From the NCBI RefSeq assembly GCF_048892425.1, contig NZ_JBLZHU010000007.1, positions 124,001-188,000 of the forward strand: a stretch of DNA of 64,000 nucleotides, in the 5' to 3' direction. Under the pieces are notes generated by a model. The model did not search any database. It saw only the letters and a list, made by a program, of their open reading frames with translations, and was not told where the DNA came from. Shown here piece by piece: positions 43,700-52,009 of the stretch; the stretch's first letter is position 1; each line of letters starts with the position of its first letter. Position numbers and translations under genes: made by a program. Source of the stretch: Pacificispira sp002696645 (GTDB taxonomy: Bacteria > Pseudomonadota > Alphaproteobacteria > UBA8366 > Aestuariispiraceae).

Positions 43700-43708
43700 T
43701 TATCCACA
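43700..43708. promoter_or_regulatory. Perfect DnaA-box sequence
   Basis: TTATCCACA matches the strict E. coli DnaA box. It overlaps the plsC stop codon and is about 125 bp upstream of the nrdJ -35. A match is expected by chance about once per 130 kb of double-stranded DNA, so a role in nrdJ control is only a possibility. Confidence 0.35.
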
Positions 43709-44422
43709 GGTTTCTTCACCGATCCGTTTGCACTCTGATTCTATTACATTTTCCAGCCTGTCCATAAAGCTTTGCCGGTCAAGACCAGGCGGTATGGCAG
43801 GCAGGATGGAAACAGTGATCGTGCCCGCCCGCTTCAGGAAACTGTTGCGCCGCCAGCGCATCCCCGAATCTAGCGCAATCGGGATCACCGGAACATTCAA
43901 CGCGCGATACAGGGCATAAACGCCCGGGTGATAGGGCGCGGTCACCCCCGGCGCAACGCGTGTCCCCTGTGGATAGATAACGACCGAATAGCCATCTTTG
44001 ATGACGGCGCGCCCCTGCAGCACCATACTGCGCATGGCCGACGCCCCGGCGGCGCGATCAACGGCGATCATGCGCATTTTGGAAAGATACCAGCCAAAGA
44101 ACGGAACTGATTTCAGTTCCTGCTTTAGGACAAAGACTGGCTTTGGCAGAATATGGCTGAACGCCATCGTTTCCCAGGCCGATTGATGTTTGGACGCATA
44201 AATCGCAGGGCCGTCGGCCAGAGCCGCCCCTTCGGCATAAACCACCCGATATTTTATCCCGGCAAACAGCCAGGCACAGGCCACACCATAAAATATCCAA
44301 AACCGAAAGAACGGTCGCCCGATCCATTCAGGCAACAGGATCAAGGGCAGATACAGAAATCCGATAACAATCGTTCCGCCGTAAAAAGCAAATCCAAACA
44401 ACAGCGACCGCAAAACCGTCAT
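43700..44422 (-). CDS. plsC: 1-acyl-sn-glycerol-3-phosphate acyltransferase
   Basis: 240 residues from ATG 44422, overlapping the YdcF gene stop by 4 nt. One or two N-terminal membrane helices precede the acyltransferase block YASKHQSAWETMAFSHILPKP, a H-x4-E variant of the H-x4-D motif, then the glycerolphosphate-site VIYPQGTRVAPG and PVIPIALDSG. It makes phosphatidic acid from lysophosphatidic acid at the inner membrane. It is the last gene of the ftsE-ftsX-ydcF-plsC run, a linkage familiar in Rhodospirillales. Confidence 0.92.
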   Translation of the reverse strand: MTVLRSLLFGFAFYGGTIVIGFLYLPLILLPEWIGRPFFRFWIFYGVACAWLFAGIKYRVVYAEGAALADGPAIYASKHQSAWETMAFSHILPKPVFVLKQELKSVPFFGWYLSKMRMIAVDRAAGASAMRSMVLQGRAVIKDGYSVVIYPQGTRVAPGVTAPYHPGVYALYRALNVPVIPIALDSGMRWRRNSFLKRAGTITVSILPAIPPGLDRQSFMDRLENVIESECKRIGEETCG

Positions 44423-45051
44423 AGTCTCTCCTCCGGGCCGAGCACCAATTCCCGAAGGGTTTGACGAATCCAGACCAGAATAAATTTCGTATATTCTCCC
44501 GCGATCAGGGCTGCCGTGCCTGGATAGCGGTACCACCTTTCATGTTTCACATGATCAGGGGAAACGGGATGCGGAACAATCCTAATTCCCGGCATCACAG
44601 CGCGAAATTCCAGCAAGCTGCGCGGCATATGATAGCCAGCCGTCACCAGTCGAATAGAATGAATTCCAGCCTCCTTAACCCAGGCGGCCGTTTCCTGGGC
44701 ATTGCCATCAGTGTCCACCGCGTCATGCCCTAAAATGATGCAACATTGCAGTCGATCCGGCGCGCGCTTTTGAATGCGCAGCAATTCTGCGACATCCACG
44801 CCACGATGCACCCCGGACACGAACAATCTGTCGGCCGCCTTTGCCTCCAACAGTTCGATGCCCGCCTCCAGCCGCAGCGTGCCGCCGGTCAACACAACAA
44901 TGGCATCTGTCTTTTCCGATAGGGGGGCCGGGGTTTCCGGGATCGTGCTGGCAAAAACGACAAAGCCCAGGGCCCAGCCCGTCGCCAGCACTGCGACAAG
45001 TAGCAATCCAATTGGGTAGCGCCGCTTTCGGCTGTCCCGTCGTCGTGCCAT
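44419..45051 (-). CDS. YdcF/DUF218-family protein
   Basis: 210 residues from ATG 45051, eleven bases after the ftsX stop. A basic N-terminus (MARRRDSRKRR) and one membrane helix (about 13-33) precede a Rossmann-like DUF218 domain with DAIVVLTGGTLRLEAGIELLEA, CIILGHDAVDTDGNAQETAAW and LVTAGYHMPRSLLEF. Homologues (ElyC, SanA, YdcF) affect envelope and peptidoglycan precursor metabolism. Its place between ftsX and plsC suggests an envelope role. Confidence 0.85.
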   Translation of the reverse strand: MARRRDSRKRRYPIGLLLVAVLATGWALGFVVFASTIPETPAPLSEKTDAIVVLTGGTLRLEAGIELLEAKAADRLFVSGVHRGVDVAELLRIQKRAPDRLQCCIILGHDAVDTDGNAQETAAWVKEAGIHSIRLVTAGYHMPRSLLEFRAVMPGIRIVPHPVSPDHVKHERWYRYPGTAALIAGEYTKFILVWIRQTLRELVLGPEERL

Positions 45052-45062
45052 CGCGCGGCCTC

Positions 45063-45965
45063 CTAGACCATCCGCGCCAGCGCCCGCATCACTGTGATGC
45101 GCGCCGCAATCATCGCGATCAGGGCTGTCGCTAACGGCAACAGGGCCAAAACAGCCCAATCCAATGGCGCCAGCACCGCAACCCCCGGCAATACGGCCCC
45201 GGTTGATGCCGCCCCCTGGCCCAGCCCGATGACAGTCAGGGCCGTGGCAAAGACCCCAAACAATCCGCCTTTAAGGCCAGCCTTCATTGCCTCCCGGGCA
45301 AACTGGCTGGCGACATAACCGTCCCGTGCACCAAACAGATGCAGCAATTCAATGGTTTGACGATGGGCCAACAATCCTCCCCGCGTGGCAAAAATCACCA
45401 TGATCAAACCCGCCGCCGTGACAATCGCGACCAGCACCGCCGATACCAGTCGCAACGCGCCCAGAAACGCCACCAGACGTTCCTGCCATTGCCCATGATC
45501 ATCAATCAGCACACCAGGTGCAACTGCATCCAATCGGCGCCTTAAATCACGCAAATCAAGATCTGACGCAATCAGACCGCCTTGCAATTCGACGGCAATC
45601 AAGGATGGAAGCGGTAAATCACGCGGGTCGATGTTTTGACCAAGCCAAGGTTCCAATAGACGGCGCATCTCTTCCGTGGCCAGGGCCTTCGCCGATGACA
45701 CACCCTTGGTACCGCGCAGAACGTTCAGCGCCGCCTCAACCTTTTGGGTCTGGACATCCGGGGACAGCGCTTCATCCGAAGGGGGAGGGATTTGGATGGT
45801 CAGTGACCCAGTCAACCCCGCTTCCCATCGATCCGCAAAGGCCGATAGAACAAACGCCCCGGCCAGCGCCAGCCCGGCAATGTAAACCATAACAGCCACA
45901 ATCCAGGGCATCAGACGAGAGGCCGGATCCTGATTGAACGGAATATCGGTCTTACGTTTAGCCAT
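45063..45965 (-). CDS. ftsX: Cell-division protein FtsX
   Basis: 300 residues. Four transmembrane helices: one near residue 20-45, then a periplasmic domain (about 50-165), then three helices including GLIMVIFATRGGLLAHRQTIELLHLFGARDGYVASQFAREA, the diagnostic FtsX cytoplasmic loop. With FtsE it forms an ABC-like complex at the septum that activates peptidoglycan hydrolases through the periplasmic domain. Its start overlaps the ftsE end by 8 nt. Confidence 0.94.
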   Translation of the reverse strand: MAKRKTDIPFNQDPASRLMPWIVAVMVYIAGLALAGAFVLSAFADRWEAGLTGSLTIQIPPPSDEALSPDVQTQKVEAALNVLRGTKGVSSAKALATEEMRRLLEPWLGQNIDPRDLPLPSLIAVELQGGLIASDLDLRDLRRRLDAVAPGVLIDDHGQWQERLVAFLGALRLVSAVLVAIVTAAGLIMVIFATRGGLLAHRQTIELLHLFGARDGYVASQFAREAMKAGLKGGLFGVFATALTVIGLGQGAASTGAVLPGVAVLAPLDWAVLALLPLATALIAMIAARITVMRALARMV

Positions 45966-46659
45966 CGTAAACCGGGTCCTCTCCTACGCGGCTTAGAATG
46001 CCATCTTCCAGATGCAGGACGGGATGTCTGAACTTTTCAATCAAGGCGCGGTTATGGGTCGCGATCACGACGGTTGTTCCCTGGCGATGCAATTCCTGCA
46101 ACAGGAATAACAGCCGCACTGCATAGGCATCATCCACATTCCCCGTGGGTTCGTCGGCCAACAGCAATTGCGGCCGCGTCACAACGGCCCGCGCAATGGC
46201 GGCGCGTTGCTGCTGCCCGCCAGACAGGGTCGCAGGCCGGGCATGGGCCTGATCATTCAACCCGACCCAGGCCAGTAACTCCCCGACATGCTTGCGAATC
46301 ATGCCCTCAGACGCCCCCTTGATCTTCAGCGGCAGGGCAACATTTTCGAACGTGGTCAAATGGCCCAGCAGTCGGAAATCCTGATACACAACACCTATTT
46401 GGCGACGCAAGGCGGGCAGATCGGCCCGGGGAATCGTCGACAAATCACGATTGAAAATGTCGATCAGGCCACGACTGGGGCGATGGGCCAGATACATCAG
46501 CCGCATCAAGGACGATTTGCCTGCACCACTGGCCCCCGTCAGAAAATGAAAGGAGCCTGGGGGCAACTCAAACGTCACGTCGCGCAGGACCTCAGGGCCG
46601 GTCCCGTATCGCATGCCAACATTTTCAAACCGAATCACGCCGGTTGTTCCATTTACCAT
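45958..46659 (-). CDS. ftsE: Cell-division ATP-binding protein FtsE
   Basis: 233 residues from ATG 46659. Walker A is GASGAGKSS (42-50), Q-loop VVYQDFRLL, ABC signature LSGGQQQRAAIARAV, Walker B LLLADEPTGNVD and H-loop ATHNRALI. FtsE is the cytoplasmic partner of FtsX. A longer in-frame extension lacks similarity. Ribosome binding is weak, and the divergent zinc-ribbon gene begins about 200 bp away. Confidence 0.95.
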   Translation of the reverse strand: MVNGTTGVIRFENVGMRYGTGPEVLRDVTFELPPGSFHFLTGASGAGKSSLMRLMYLAHRPSRGLIDIFNRDLSTIPRADLPALRRQIGVVYQDFRLLGHLTTFENVALPLKIKGASEGMIRKHVGELLAWVGLNDQAHARPATLSGGQQQRAAIARAVVTRPQLLLADEPTGNVDDAYAVRLLFLLQELHRQGTTVVIATHNRALIEKFRHPVLHLEDGILSRVGEDPVYDG

Positions 46660-46855
46660 GATTAGACAAGTGAATCTGGGGTCTTGTGACCCCGCGCACA
46701 ATGGCACGCGTCGCAGGTCTTGGCAAAGCCGGGCCATGCCCATATCCGGCTTAAAATTGACGCCGCTGAAACCGCTGGTAAAGTTGCGCGAATCGCCAAA
46801 ATCTGCGATGACAATTTGACTATCCTGGTTTTCCTATGAAAGCGGCGCGGTCCTT

Positions 46856-47797
46856 ATGATTCTGACATGCCCCAATTGCAGCACTAAGTTCCGTGTCAAA
46901 GATGACGCGATTGGGCCAACGGGTCGCAAGGTAAAATGCCGGAATTGTGCAAATGTCTGGCATGCCATGCCAGAAGGAATGGAAGAGCCTGCCCCCGCCC
47001 CATCGTCCACGCCACCTTCCAGCCAGCGCCCTGCACCCACGCCAGTAGAACAGCCCGAATTTGTGGCTCCTGCGGACCGAATGGAGGAAGATTTCGCGCC
47101 GCCCCCCGCCGCCGCCGCACCGCTGCGATCGCCCGCGCCCAATAGCATGTCGGCCAATGATATGAATTCACCGCCGGATGGCATGGACCCGCCGCCGATT
47201 GCACCGGATGGAGATTTCGTGCTGCGTCAGCGCCAGCCCAAGGTGGAAAAGAAAAGTCCCGTCATGGCCTGGGTGATTTTACTGATTCTGCTGATCGCCA
47301 CCGGGGCCGTTGGTTTCTTCTTCCGCGATGGCATTGTCGCCGCCTATCCCCCCATCGCCAGAGTCTATTCCTGGGTAGGACTGGACGCCAATCTGCTGAT
47401 CAATGGTCTGATTCCAGAAGCCGATGACGCCAAGGCCATCCAGACCGAAGACGGCATTCGACTGGTCTTTACCGGTAAGATCACATCGAAATTGTCAGAG
47501 CGCGTGGATATTCCCCTGCTGCGGGGATCCCTGGTGGATACCAACCAGCAGGAACTGCATGTTTGGACCTTCACTGCGGACAAGCCTGATATCCTGCCAG
47601 GGGAAACGGTTTCTTTCACGACAGAGGTCGTTAATCCGCCGTCGGGTGTGACCAATGCGAACTTCACGCTGCTGCCCAACACCGAAAGCGCGATTGATGA
47701 CGGCCCTACCGGAATGAATGCTGATGACCCTTCCAAGACTATGGACAGCGAAAGTCATGGAACAGACTCTCACAGCACCGAAACAAACAGCAATTAG
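46856..47797 (+). CDS. MJ0042-type zinc-ribbon membrane protein (DUF3426-like)
   Basis: 313 residues. The N-terminal zinc ribbon MILTCPNCSTKFRVKDDAIG...VKCRNCANVWHAMP has two CxxC pairs. A proline/alanine-rich linker (about 42-125) leads to a single membrane helix (about 137-160) and a C-terminal immunoglobulin-like DUF3426 domain with VFTGKITSKLSERVDIPLLRGSLVD. Common in alphaproteobacteria beside ftsEX. The topology puts the zinc finger in the cytoplasm and the domain in the periplasm. Function unknown. Confidence 0.88.
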   Translation: MILTCPNCSTKFRVKDDAIGPTGRKVKCRNCANVWHAMPEGMEEPAPAPSSTPPSSQRPAPTPVEQPEFVAPADRMEEDFAPPPAAAAPLRSPAPNSMSANDMNSPPDGMDPPPIAPDGDFVLRQRQPKVEKKSPVMAWVILLILLIATGAVGFFFRDGIVAAYPPIARVYSWVGLDANLLINGLIPEADDAKAIQTEDGIRLVFTGKITSKLSERVDIPLLRGSLVDTNQQELHVWTFTADKPDILPGETVSFTTEVVNPPSGVTNANFTLLPNTESAIDDGPTGMNADDPSKTMDSESHGTDSHSTETNSN

Positions 47798-47799
47798 AA

Positions 47800-48243
47800 A
47801 TGCAGCCTCCCCCCTTTCATGTTAAGCAGATAGATCACATTGTTTTACGGATTGCTGACCTAGGGAAATCCTTGCGGTTTTATCGCGATAGCCTGGGGTG
47901 CACGCTGGAAAAGGAACAGCCTGATATCGGCCTGTTCCAATTGCGGGCGGGCGACAGCCTGATCGATTTGATTCCGTTAAACGGTCAATTAGGGGCTGCA
48001 GGCGGCGTGGGTCCTGGAAAAGAAGGGCACAATGTCGACCATTTTTGCTTGCGGATCGATCCCTTTGATCCAGAGACCCTGTGTGCTCACTTGCAAGCCG
48101 TCGGCATTCCCGCACGACAGCAAGATATTGCATCCCGCTATGGTGCAGACGGTCAAGGCCCTTCGCTATACATCACGGACCCAGACGGGACTGTCGTGGA
48201 GCTAAAGGGCCCCCCAGACCGGATTACCAACCCGGTTGATTAG
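47800..48243 (+). CDS. VOC-superfamily (glyoxalase-like) protein
   Basis: 147 residues, one VOC unit. VKQIDHIVLRIADLGKSLRFYRDSLGCTLE contains the first metal histidine; HNVDHFCLRIDPFD the second; and LYITDPDGTVVELKGP the glutamate. Similar to bacterial glyoxalase/bleomycin-resistance family proteins of unknown substrate. It starts 3 bp after the zinc-ribbon gene and overlaps the convergent pagL-like gene by 4 nt. Confidence 0.85.
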   Translation: MQPPPFHVKQIDHIVLRIADLGKSLRFYRDSLGCTLEKEQPDIGLFQLRAGDSLIDLIPLNGQLGAAGGVGPGKEGHNVDHFCLRIDPFDPETLCAHLQAVGIPARQQDIASRYGADGQGPSLYITDPDGTVVELKGPPDRITNPVD

Positions 48244-48827
48244 TCGCCAAACAGACTGGTCAAAGGATAGGAATAGTGCAGATTGATGACTTCGGTGCCG
48301 GGGTTGTTTTCATCCAGTCCCGCATTCGACAGATGATACAGGCTGAGGCCAAGACGGGAGCGATCATCGAATCGATAGGCAAATTCAATCGCAGACCGGA
48401 ACTCAACCGGATATCCCAGATCCTTGCCGTCGCCATCATGATACAGGCCCGGCGCAAAGGATGGGGTGATCACAAAGCGACGCCCCATGAACAAATCCAA
48501 CCGAATCCCCGCATATCCATAAAACGCCGTATCACTGGTCGCCATTACGCCGACGAAGGGATTAAAGACCCACCATTTCGAACCTGAAATATACTCCAGA
48601 TGAAACTCGGCCGCGCTGTGGTCGTCATTGATATCGTAATAGCCAGATCCAAATCGAATAAAGGACGGTTCTTTATCTGTGTCTTGCGCCATAGAAGGCG
48701 ACATAGACACACTATAGACAGCCGCGAAAATCGCGAAAATCAGGCTAACACGTGAAAACACGGCTCTTCCCCCAACACACCACTTGATCTTTGAGCTCTC
48801 TCGAGCGTCGAGACTATGCCCCAACAT
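48240..48827 (-). CDS. PagL-type lipid A deacylase (acyloxyacyl hydrolase family)
   Basis: 195 residues from ATG 48827. The signal-like helix (about 24-45) ends SPSMAQ, and the mature part is a small beta-barrel rich in alternating aromatic strands. The catalytic pattern of PagL is intact: SLYHLSNAGLDENNPGTE, with His, Ser and Glu. It removes the 3-O acyl chain from lipid A in the outer membrane, altering permeability and host sensing. The start is uncertain by about a dozen codons (a TTG lies upstream). Confidence 0.85.
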   Translation of the reverse strand: MLGHSLDARESSKIKWCVGGRAVFSRVSLIFAIFAAVYSVSMSPSMAQDTDKEPSFIRFGSGYYDINDDHSAAEFHLEYISGSKWWVFNPFVGVMATSDTAFYGYAGIRLDLFMGRRFVITPSFAPGLYHDGDGKDLGYPVEFRSAIEFAYRFDDRSRLGLSLYHLSNAGLDENNPGTEVINLHYSYPLTSLFGD

Positions 48828-48920
48828 TTTGAAAAACTCACGAAAAATGCGCAAATGTGCCAATCAGACGCATTTTATGTAGCCAAAGCGCAACAAGACC
48901 TTAAAACCGGCGCGAAAGGC

Positions 48921-48949
48921 TTGACGACCAGGGGTCCGATACCCTAAAT
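48921..48949 (+). promoter_or_regulatory. Promoter of rpmB
   Basis: TTGACG (48921-48926), 17 bp, CTAAAT (48944-48949). The transcript would start near 48957 and have a leader of about 115 nt before rpmB. Confidence 0.6.
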
Positions 48950-49073
48950 GCACCGGCTTTCCTGGATGGAGACATCCCAAGGGGGCTTATAAGCAAGCAA
49001 TAACGCGGAAGAAAGCCTGCCGCCGAAAGAAGAGCGGGTGGAACTTCTGAAATGACTGGAAAGGACTAAAGCC

Positions 49074-49367
49074 ATGTCTCGTCGGTGCGATATTTCCGGC
49101 ACAGGCGTGATGAGCGGTAACAACGTTTCTCACGCTATGAACCACAGCCGTCGGCGCTTTTTGCCGAACCTGCAAGTTGTCCGCCTGCAAAGCGATATCC
49201 TGGGCGAGCGCATTCGCATGCGCCTGACCACCCGTGCCATGCGCACGGTGGATAAAAAGGGCGGTATCGATGAATTCCTGCTGAACACGCCGGCCCGCAA
49301 GCTGACGGATGAAGCCAAGAAGCTGAAGCGCCGCATTGTGAAGCGCCAGGCCGCCATCGCCAAATAA
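49074..49367 (+). CDS. rpmB: 50S ribosomal protein L28
   Basis: 97 residues, alphaproteobacterial length. MSRRCDISGTGVMSGNNVSHAMNHSRRRFLPNLQVV is the L28 signature; the chain is rich in Arg/Lys. It is a late-assembling protein of the large subunit. AAAGGA lies nine bases before the ATG. It is expressed alone from its own promoter and ended by a strong terminator. Confidence 0.98.
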   Translation: MSRRCDISGTGVMSGNNVSHAMNHSRRRFLPNLQVVRLQSDILGERIRMRLTTRAMRTVDKKGGIDEFLLNTPARKLTDEAKKLKRRIVKRQAAIAK

Positions 49368-49407
49368 GGCGAAGGGTGCCGCGCAAATAGCGTGTGCTAG
49401 AGTATCA

Positions 49408-49440
49408 GGCCCGCCCCTTTAACAGGGGCGGGCCTTTTCT
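49408..49440 (+). terminator. Rho-independent terminator of rpmB
   Basis: GGCCCGCCCC (49408-49417), loop TTTAACA, GGGGCGGGCC (49425-49434), then TTTTCT. A 10-bp perfect GC stem 41 bp after the stop codon. It also overlaps the last two bases of the convergent queG. Confidence 0.92.
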
Positions 49441-50563
49441 ATTCGATTGCCCATTCCGCCAGAACGTCAGGGTCGGTTTCCGGTTCCATTCGCTCAGACT
49501 TTAAACGCTGAAACTCTGTCGTCGATAATTGGCTCAAGGCCCAAACTGCCGCCCCCCGCACAATCGGATTAGGATCAGCCAGCAGGCCAATCACAGCAGG
49601 CACCAATGTATCATTCCCGCTATTGCCCGCCGCGATCAGCACATTGCGCAAAAACCGGTCCCGCCCGATGCGCTTAACCGGTGACCCTGAAAAGCAGGCC
49701 CGGAACGTCGCATCATCCAGACCCAGATACGTCGCCAATGTCGCCCCTTGAACCGTCTCGCGGGGCAGGAACCACGTCTCCTGGCTGGGGGTGGCAAATT
49801 TATTCCAGGGGCAGACCGCCAGGCAGTCATCACAGCCATAGATCCGATTGCCCATCGCCTTGCGGAATTCCACCGGGATGGGCCCCTTATGCTCAATCGT
49901 CAGATAGCTGATGCAGCGCGTCGCATCCAGGGTATAGGGCGCGGGGAAGGCCTGTGTCGGGCAGATGTCCAGACAGCGCCGACACCCGCCGCAATGATCC
50001 CCCTGCGCTTCATCTGCGACCAGATCCAGGGTGGTATAAATCTCCCCCAGAAACAGCCAAGACCCATAATCGCGGGACACCAGATTGGTATGTTTACCCT
50101 GCCAGCCAACACCAGACAGCGCGGCCAGCGGCTTTTCCATCACCGGGGCGGTATCGACAAAGACCTTAACATCCCCGCCATACTGACCAACGATCCAGCG
50201 TGCCACCTGCTTCAGGCGTTTTTTGATCAGATCGTGATAATCACGGTTGCGGGCATAGCAGGAGATATTGGCAAGGTCCGGTTGCTCCAGCATCGCCATT
50301 GGGTCTTCTTCCGGCCCATAATTCATCGCCAGAACAATCACGCTGCGCACATCGGGCCACAACCCTTTGGGCGACCGCCGCCGGTCCAGATGATCACCCA
50401 TCCAAGCCATATCCCCATTCTGCCCGCTGTCCACAAAGGCCTGCAACCGCCCCTGCTCCCGCTCGCCCATCGCGGCGGGCCCAAACCCCACAGCCTGAAA
50501 CCCGGCCTCCAGCGCCTGGGAGCGGATAGCTTGTTTTACTTCATCTGATTGGACGACTTGCAT
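49439..50563 (-). CDS. queG: Epoxyqueuosine reductase
   Basis: 374 residues, usual length. It carries two [4Fe-4S] clusters (CGGCRRCLDICPTQAF and CDDCLAVCPWNKFA) and a C-terminal HEAT-like repeat (DPNPIVRGAAVWALSQL). The N-terminal half binds cobalamin. It reduces the epoxide of epoxyqueuosine in tRNA, the last step of queuosine synthesis. Together with tgt, queA and yhhQ on the same strand it forms a queuosine cluster. Needs B12, as does nrdJ. Confidence 0.95.
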   Translation of the reverse strand: MQVVQSDEVKQAIRSQALEAGFQAVGFGPAAMGEREQGRLQAFVDSGQNGDMAWMGDHLDRRRSPKGLWPDVRSVIVLAMNYGPEEDPMAMLEQPDLANISCYARNRDYHDLIKKRLKQVARWIVGQYGGDVKVFVDTAPVMEKPLAALSGVGWQGKHTNLVSRDYGSWLFLGEIYTTLDLVADEAQGDHCGGCRRCLDICPTQAFPAPYTLDATRCISYLTIEHKGPIPVEFRKAMGNRIYGCDDCLAVCPWNKFATPSQETWFLPRETVQGATLATYLGLDDATFRACFSGSPVKRIGRDRFLRNVLIAAGNSGNDTLVPAVIGLLADPNPIVRGAAVWALSQLSTTEFQRLKSERMEPETDPDVLAEWAIE

Positions 50564-50589
50564 AGCGGCAGAGTATCGAGTTTTACAGC

Positions 50590-51717
50590 CTAACGCACTG
50601 GGATATCCCCAACCGCCCGTTCCGCATGGAATGCTGCCTCAAAATCCTGGAACCGAGCGGCTTCAATCGCACCCCGCATGCCGGCCATCAATTGCTGGTA
50701 ATAGGCCAGATTGTGCCAGGTCAGCAGCATGGGCCCCAACAATTCCTGCGCCTTGATCAAGTGATGCAGATAGGCGCGGCTGTACTTGGTGCAGGCGGGA
50801 CAGGGGCATTCCTCGTCCAGGGGTCTTGGATCATCGGCATGGCGGGCATTCTTTAAATTGACCGTACCGCGCCTAGTGAAGGCCTGGGCATTGCGGCCCG
50901 ACCGGGTGGGCAGGACGCAATCAAACATATCAATGCCGCGCTTTACCGCGCCCACCAGATCGTCGGGCTTTCCAACCCCCATCAAATAACGCGGGCGATC
51001 CCCCGGCAGGGCGGGCGTCGTGTAATCCAGAGTGGAAAACATCAACTCCTGCCCTTCGCCCACGGCCAGACCGCCCACCGCATAGCCGTCAAATCCAATA
51101 TCGGTCAGCGCCGCGATGGAACGATGGCGCAGAGTTTCATAGATCCCACCCTGGACAATCCCAAACAGGCCATAGCCAGGCCGCGCCTTAAACGCTGCCT
51201 TGGATCGCGCCGCCCAGCGCATGGAAAGCTCCATGGAGGCAGCAGCAACATCCTCTTCTGCCGGGAAAGGTGTGCATTCATCAAACGCCATGGTGATATC
51301 GGCATCCAGTTGATGCTGGATCAGCATGGAACTTTCCGGCGACAGGTTTTGATAGCTGCCATCAATATGACTGCGGAACCGCACGCCCTGTTCCGTGATC
51401 TTGCGCAAGGCCGCCAGGGACATGACCTGATAGCCCCCAGAATCCGTCAGGATCGGACCGGGCCAATTCATGAATTTATGCAGGCCGCCCAGGGCCTCCA
51501 CCCGCTCTGCGCCCGGCCGCAGCATCAGGTGATAGGTATTGCCCAGCACGATTTCCGCACCGGTCGCCGCCACCGATTCCGGCATCATCGCCTTCACGGT
51601 GCCAGCCGTGCCAACGGGCATGAAGGCCGGTGTTTCGATGGATCCATGCGCCGTTTGAACCCGCCCACGCCGCGCGCCGCCATCGGTTCCCATCAGGGTA
51701 AATCCAAACTCAGTCAT
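50590..51717 (-). CDS. tgt: Queuine/preQ1 tRNA-ribosyltransferase
   Basis: 375 residues from ATG 51717 (AAAGG seven bases upstream). Substrate-binding and nucleophile regions are ILTDSGGYQVMSL, GIVQGGIYETLRHRS and ILPTRSGRNAQAF-like (CVLPTRSGRNAQAFTRRG); the zinc site is CPCPACTKYSRAYLHHL. It swaps G34 of tRNAs for Asp, Asn, His and Tyr with preQ1. The C-terminal tail is usual. Confidence 0.96.
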   Translation of the reverse strand: MTEFGFTLMGTDGGARRGRVQTAHGSIETPAFMPVGTAGTVKAMMPESVAATGAEIVLGNTYHLMLRPGAERVEALGGLHKFMNWPGPILTDSGGYQVMSLAALRKITEQGVRFRSHIDGSYQNLSPESSMLIQHQLDADITMAFDECTPFPAEEDVAAASMELSMRWAARSKAAFKARPGYGLFGIVQGGIYETLRHRSIAALTDIGFDGYAVGGLAVGEGQELMFSTLDYTTPALPGDRPRYLMGVGKPDDLVGAVKRGIDMFDCVLPTRSGRNAQAFTRRGTVNLKNARHADDPRPLDEECPCPACTKYSRAYLHHLIKAQELLGPMLLTWHNLAYYQQLMAGMRGAIEAARFQDFEAAFHAERAVGDIPVR

Positions 51718-51780
51718 ATCGATGCCTTTCAAAATTCAAACCTGTAATGCGCCCTTTTCCGAACGCCGCCCCAAGAGAGC

Positions 51781-52009
51781 GTCACCCCGGACGTGATCCT
51801 GGGGCCGGAGCATCACGCCCCCATCTCACCCGTCGCCCTGGATTCCCGCCTGCGCGGGAATGACACAAATCGTCACCCCGGACTTGATCCGGGGTCCAGA
51901 GCATCACGCACCCATCTCACCCATCGCCCTGGATTCCCGCCTGCGCGGGAATGACACCGAACCGTCACCCCGGACTTGATCCGGGGTCCAGAGCATCACG
52001 CACCCATCT
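51781..52009. repeat. Tandem array of a ~92-bp two-hairpin repeat (2.5 copies)
   Basis: Unit A is 51781-51871, unit B 51872-51963, and a partial unit C 51964-52009 stops at the queA stop codon. Each full unit has two hairpins: CCCCGGA-CTTGA-TCCGGGG and TTCCCGC-CTGC-GCGGGAA, joined by a less conserved stretch. The first unit is the most diverged. Similar hairpin pairs are widespread between genes in alphaproteobacteria. It fills the gap between tgt and queA. Confidence 0.9.

Noticed and set aside
43451..43700. Cobalamin riboswitch before nrdJ
   Set aside because: No B12-box-like GCCACTG on the sense strand and the predicted leader is only about 90 nt, too short for this riboswitch class.
49408..49440. 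Bidirectional terminator for rpmB and queG
   Set aside because: On the minus strand the stem is followed by TGATACT, not a T-run, so it should stop only rpmB transcription efficiently.
51781..52009. CRISPR-like array
   Set aside because: Only two and a half units, joined directly, with the whole 92-bp unit conserved and no unique spacers or cas genes.
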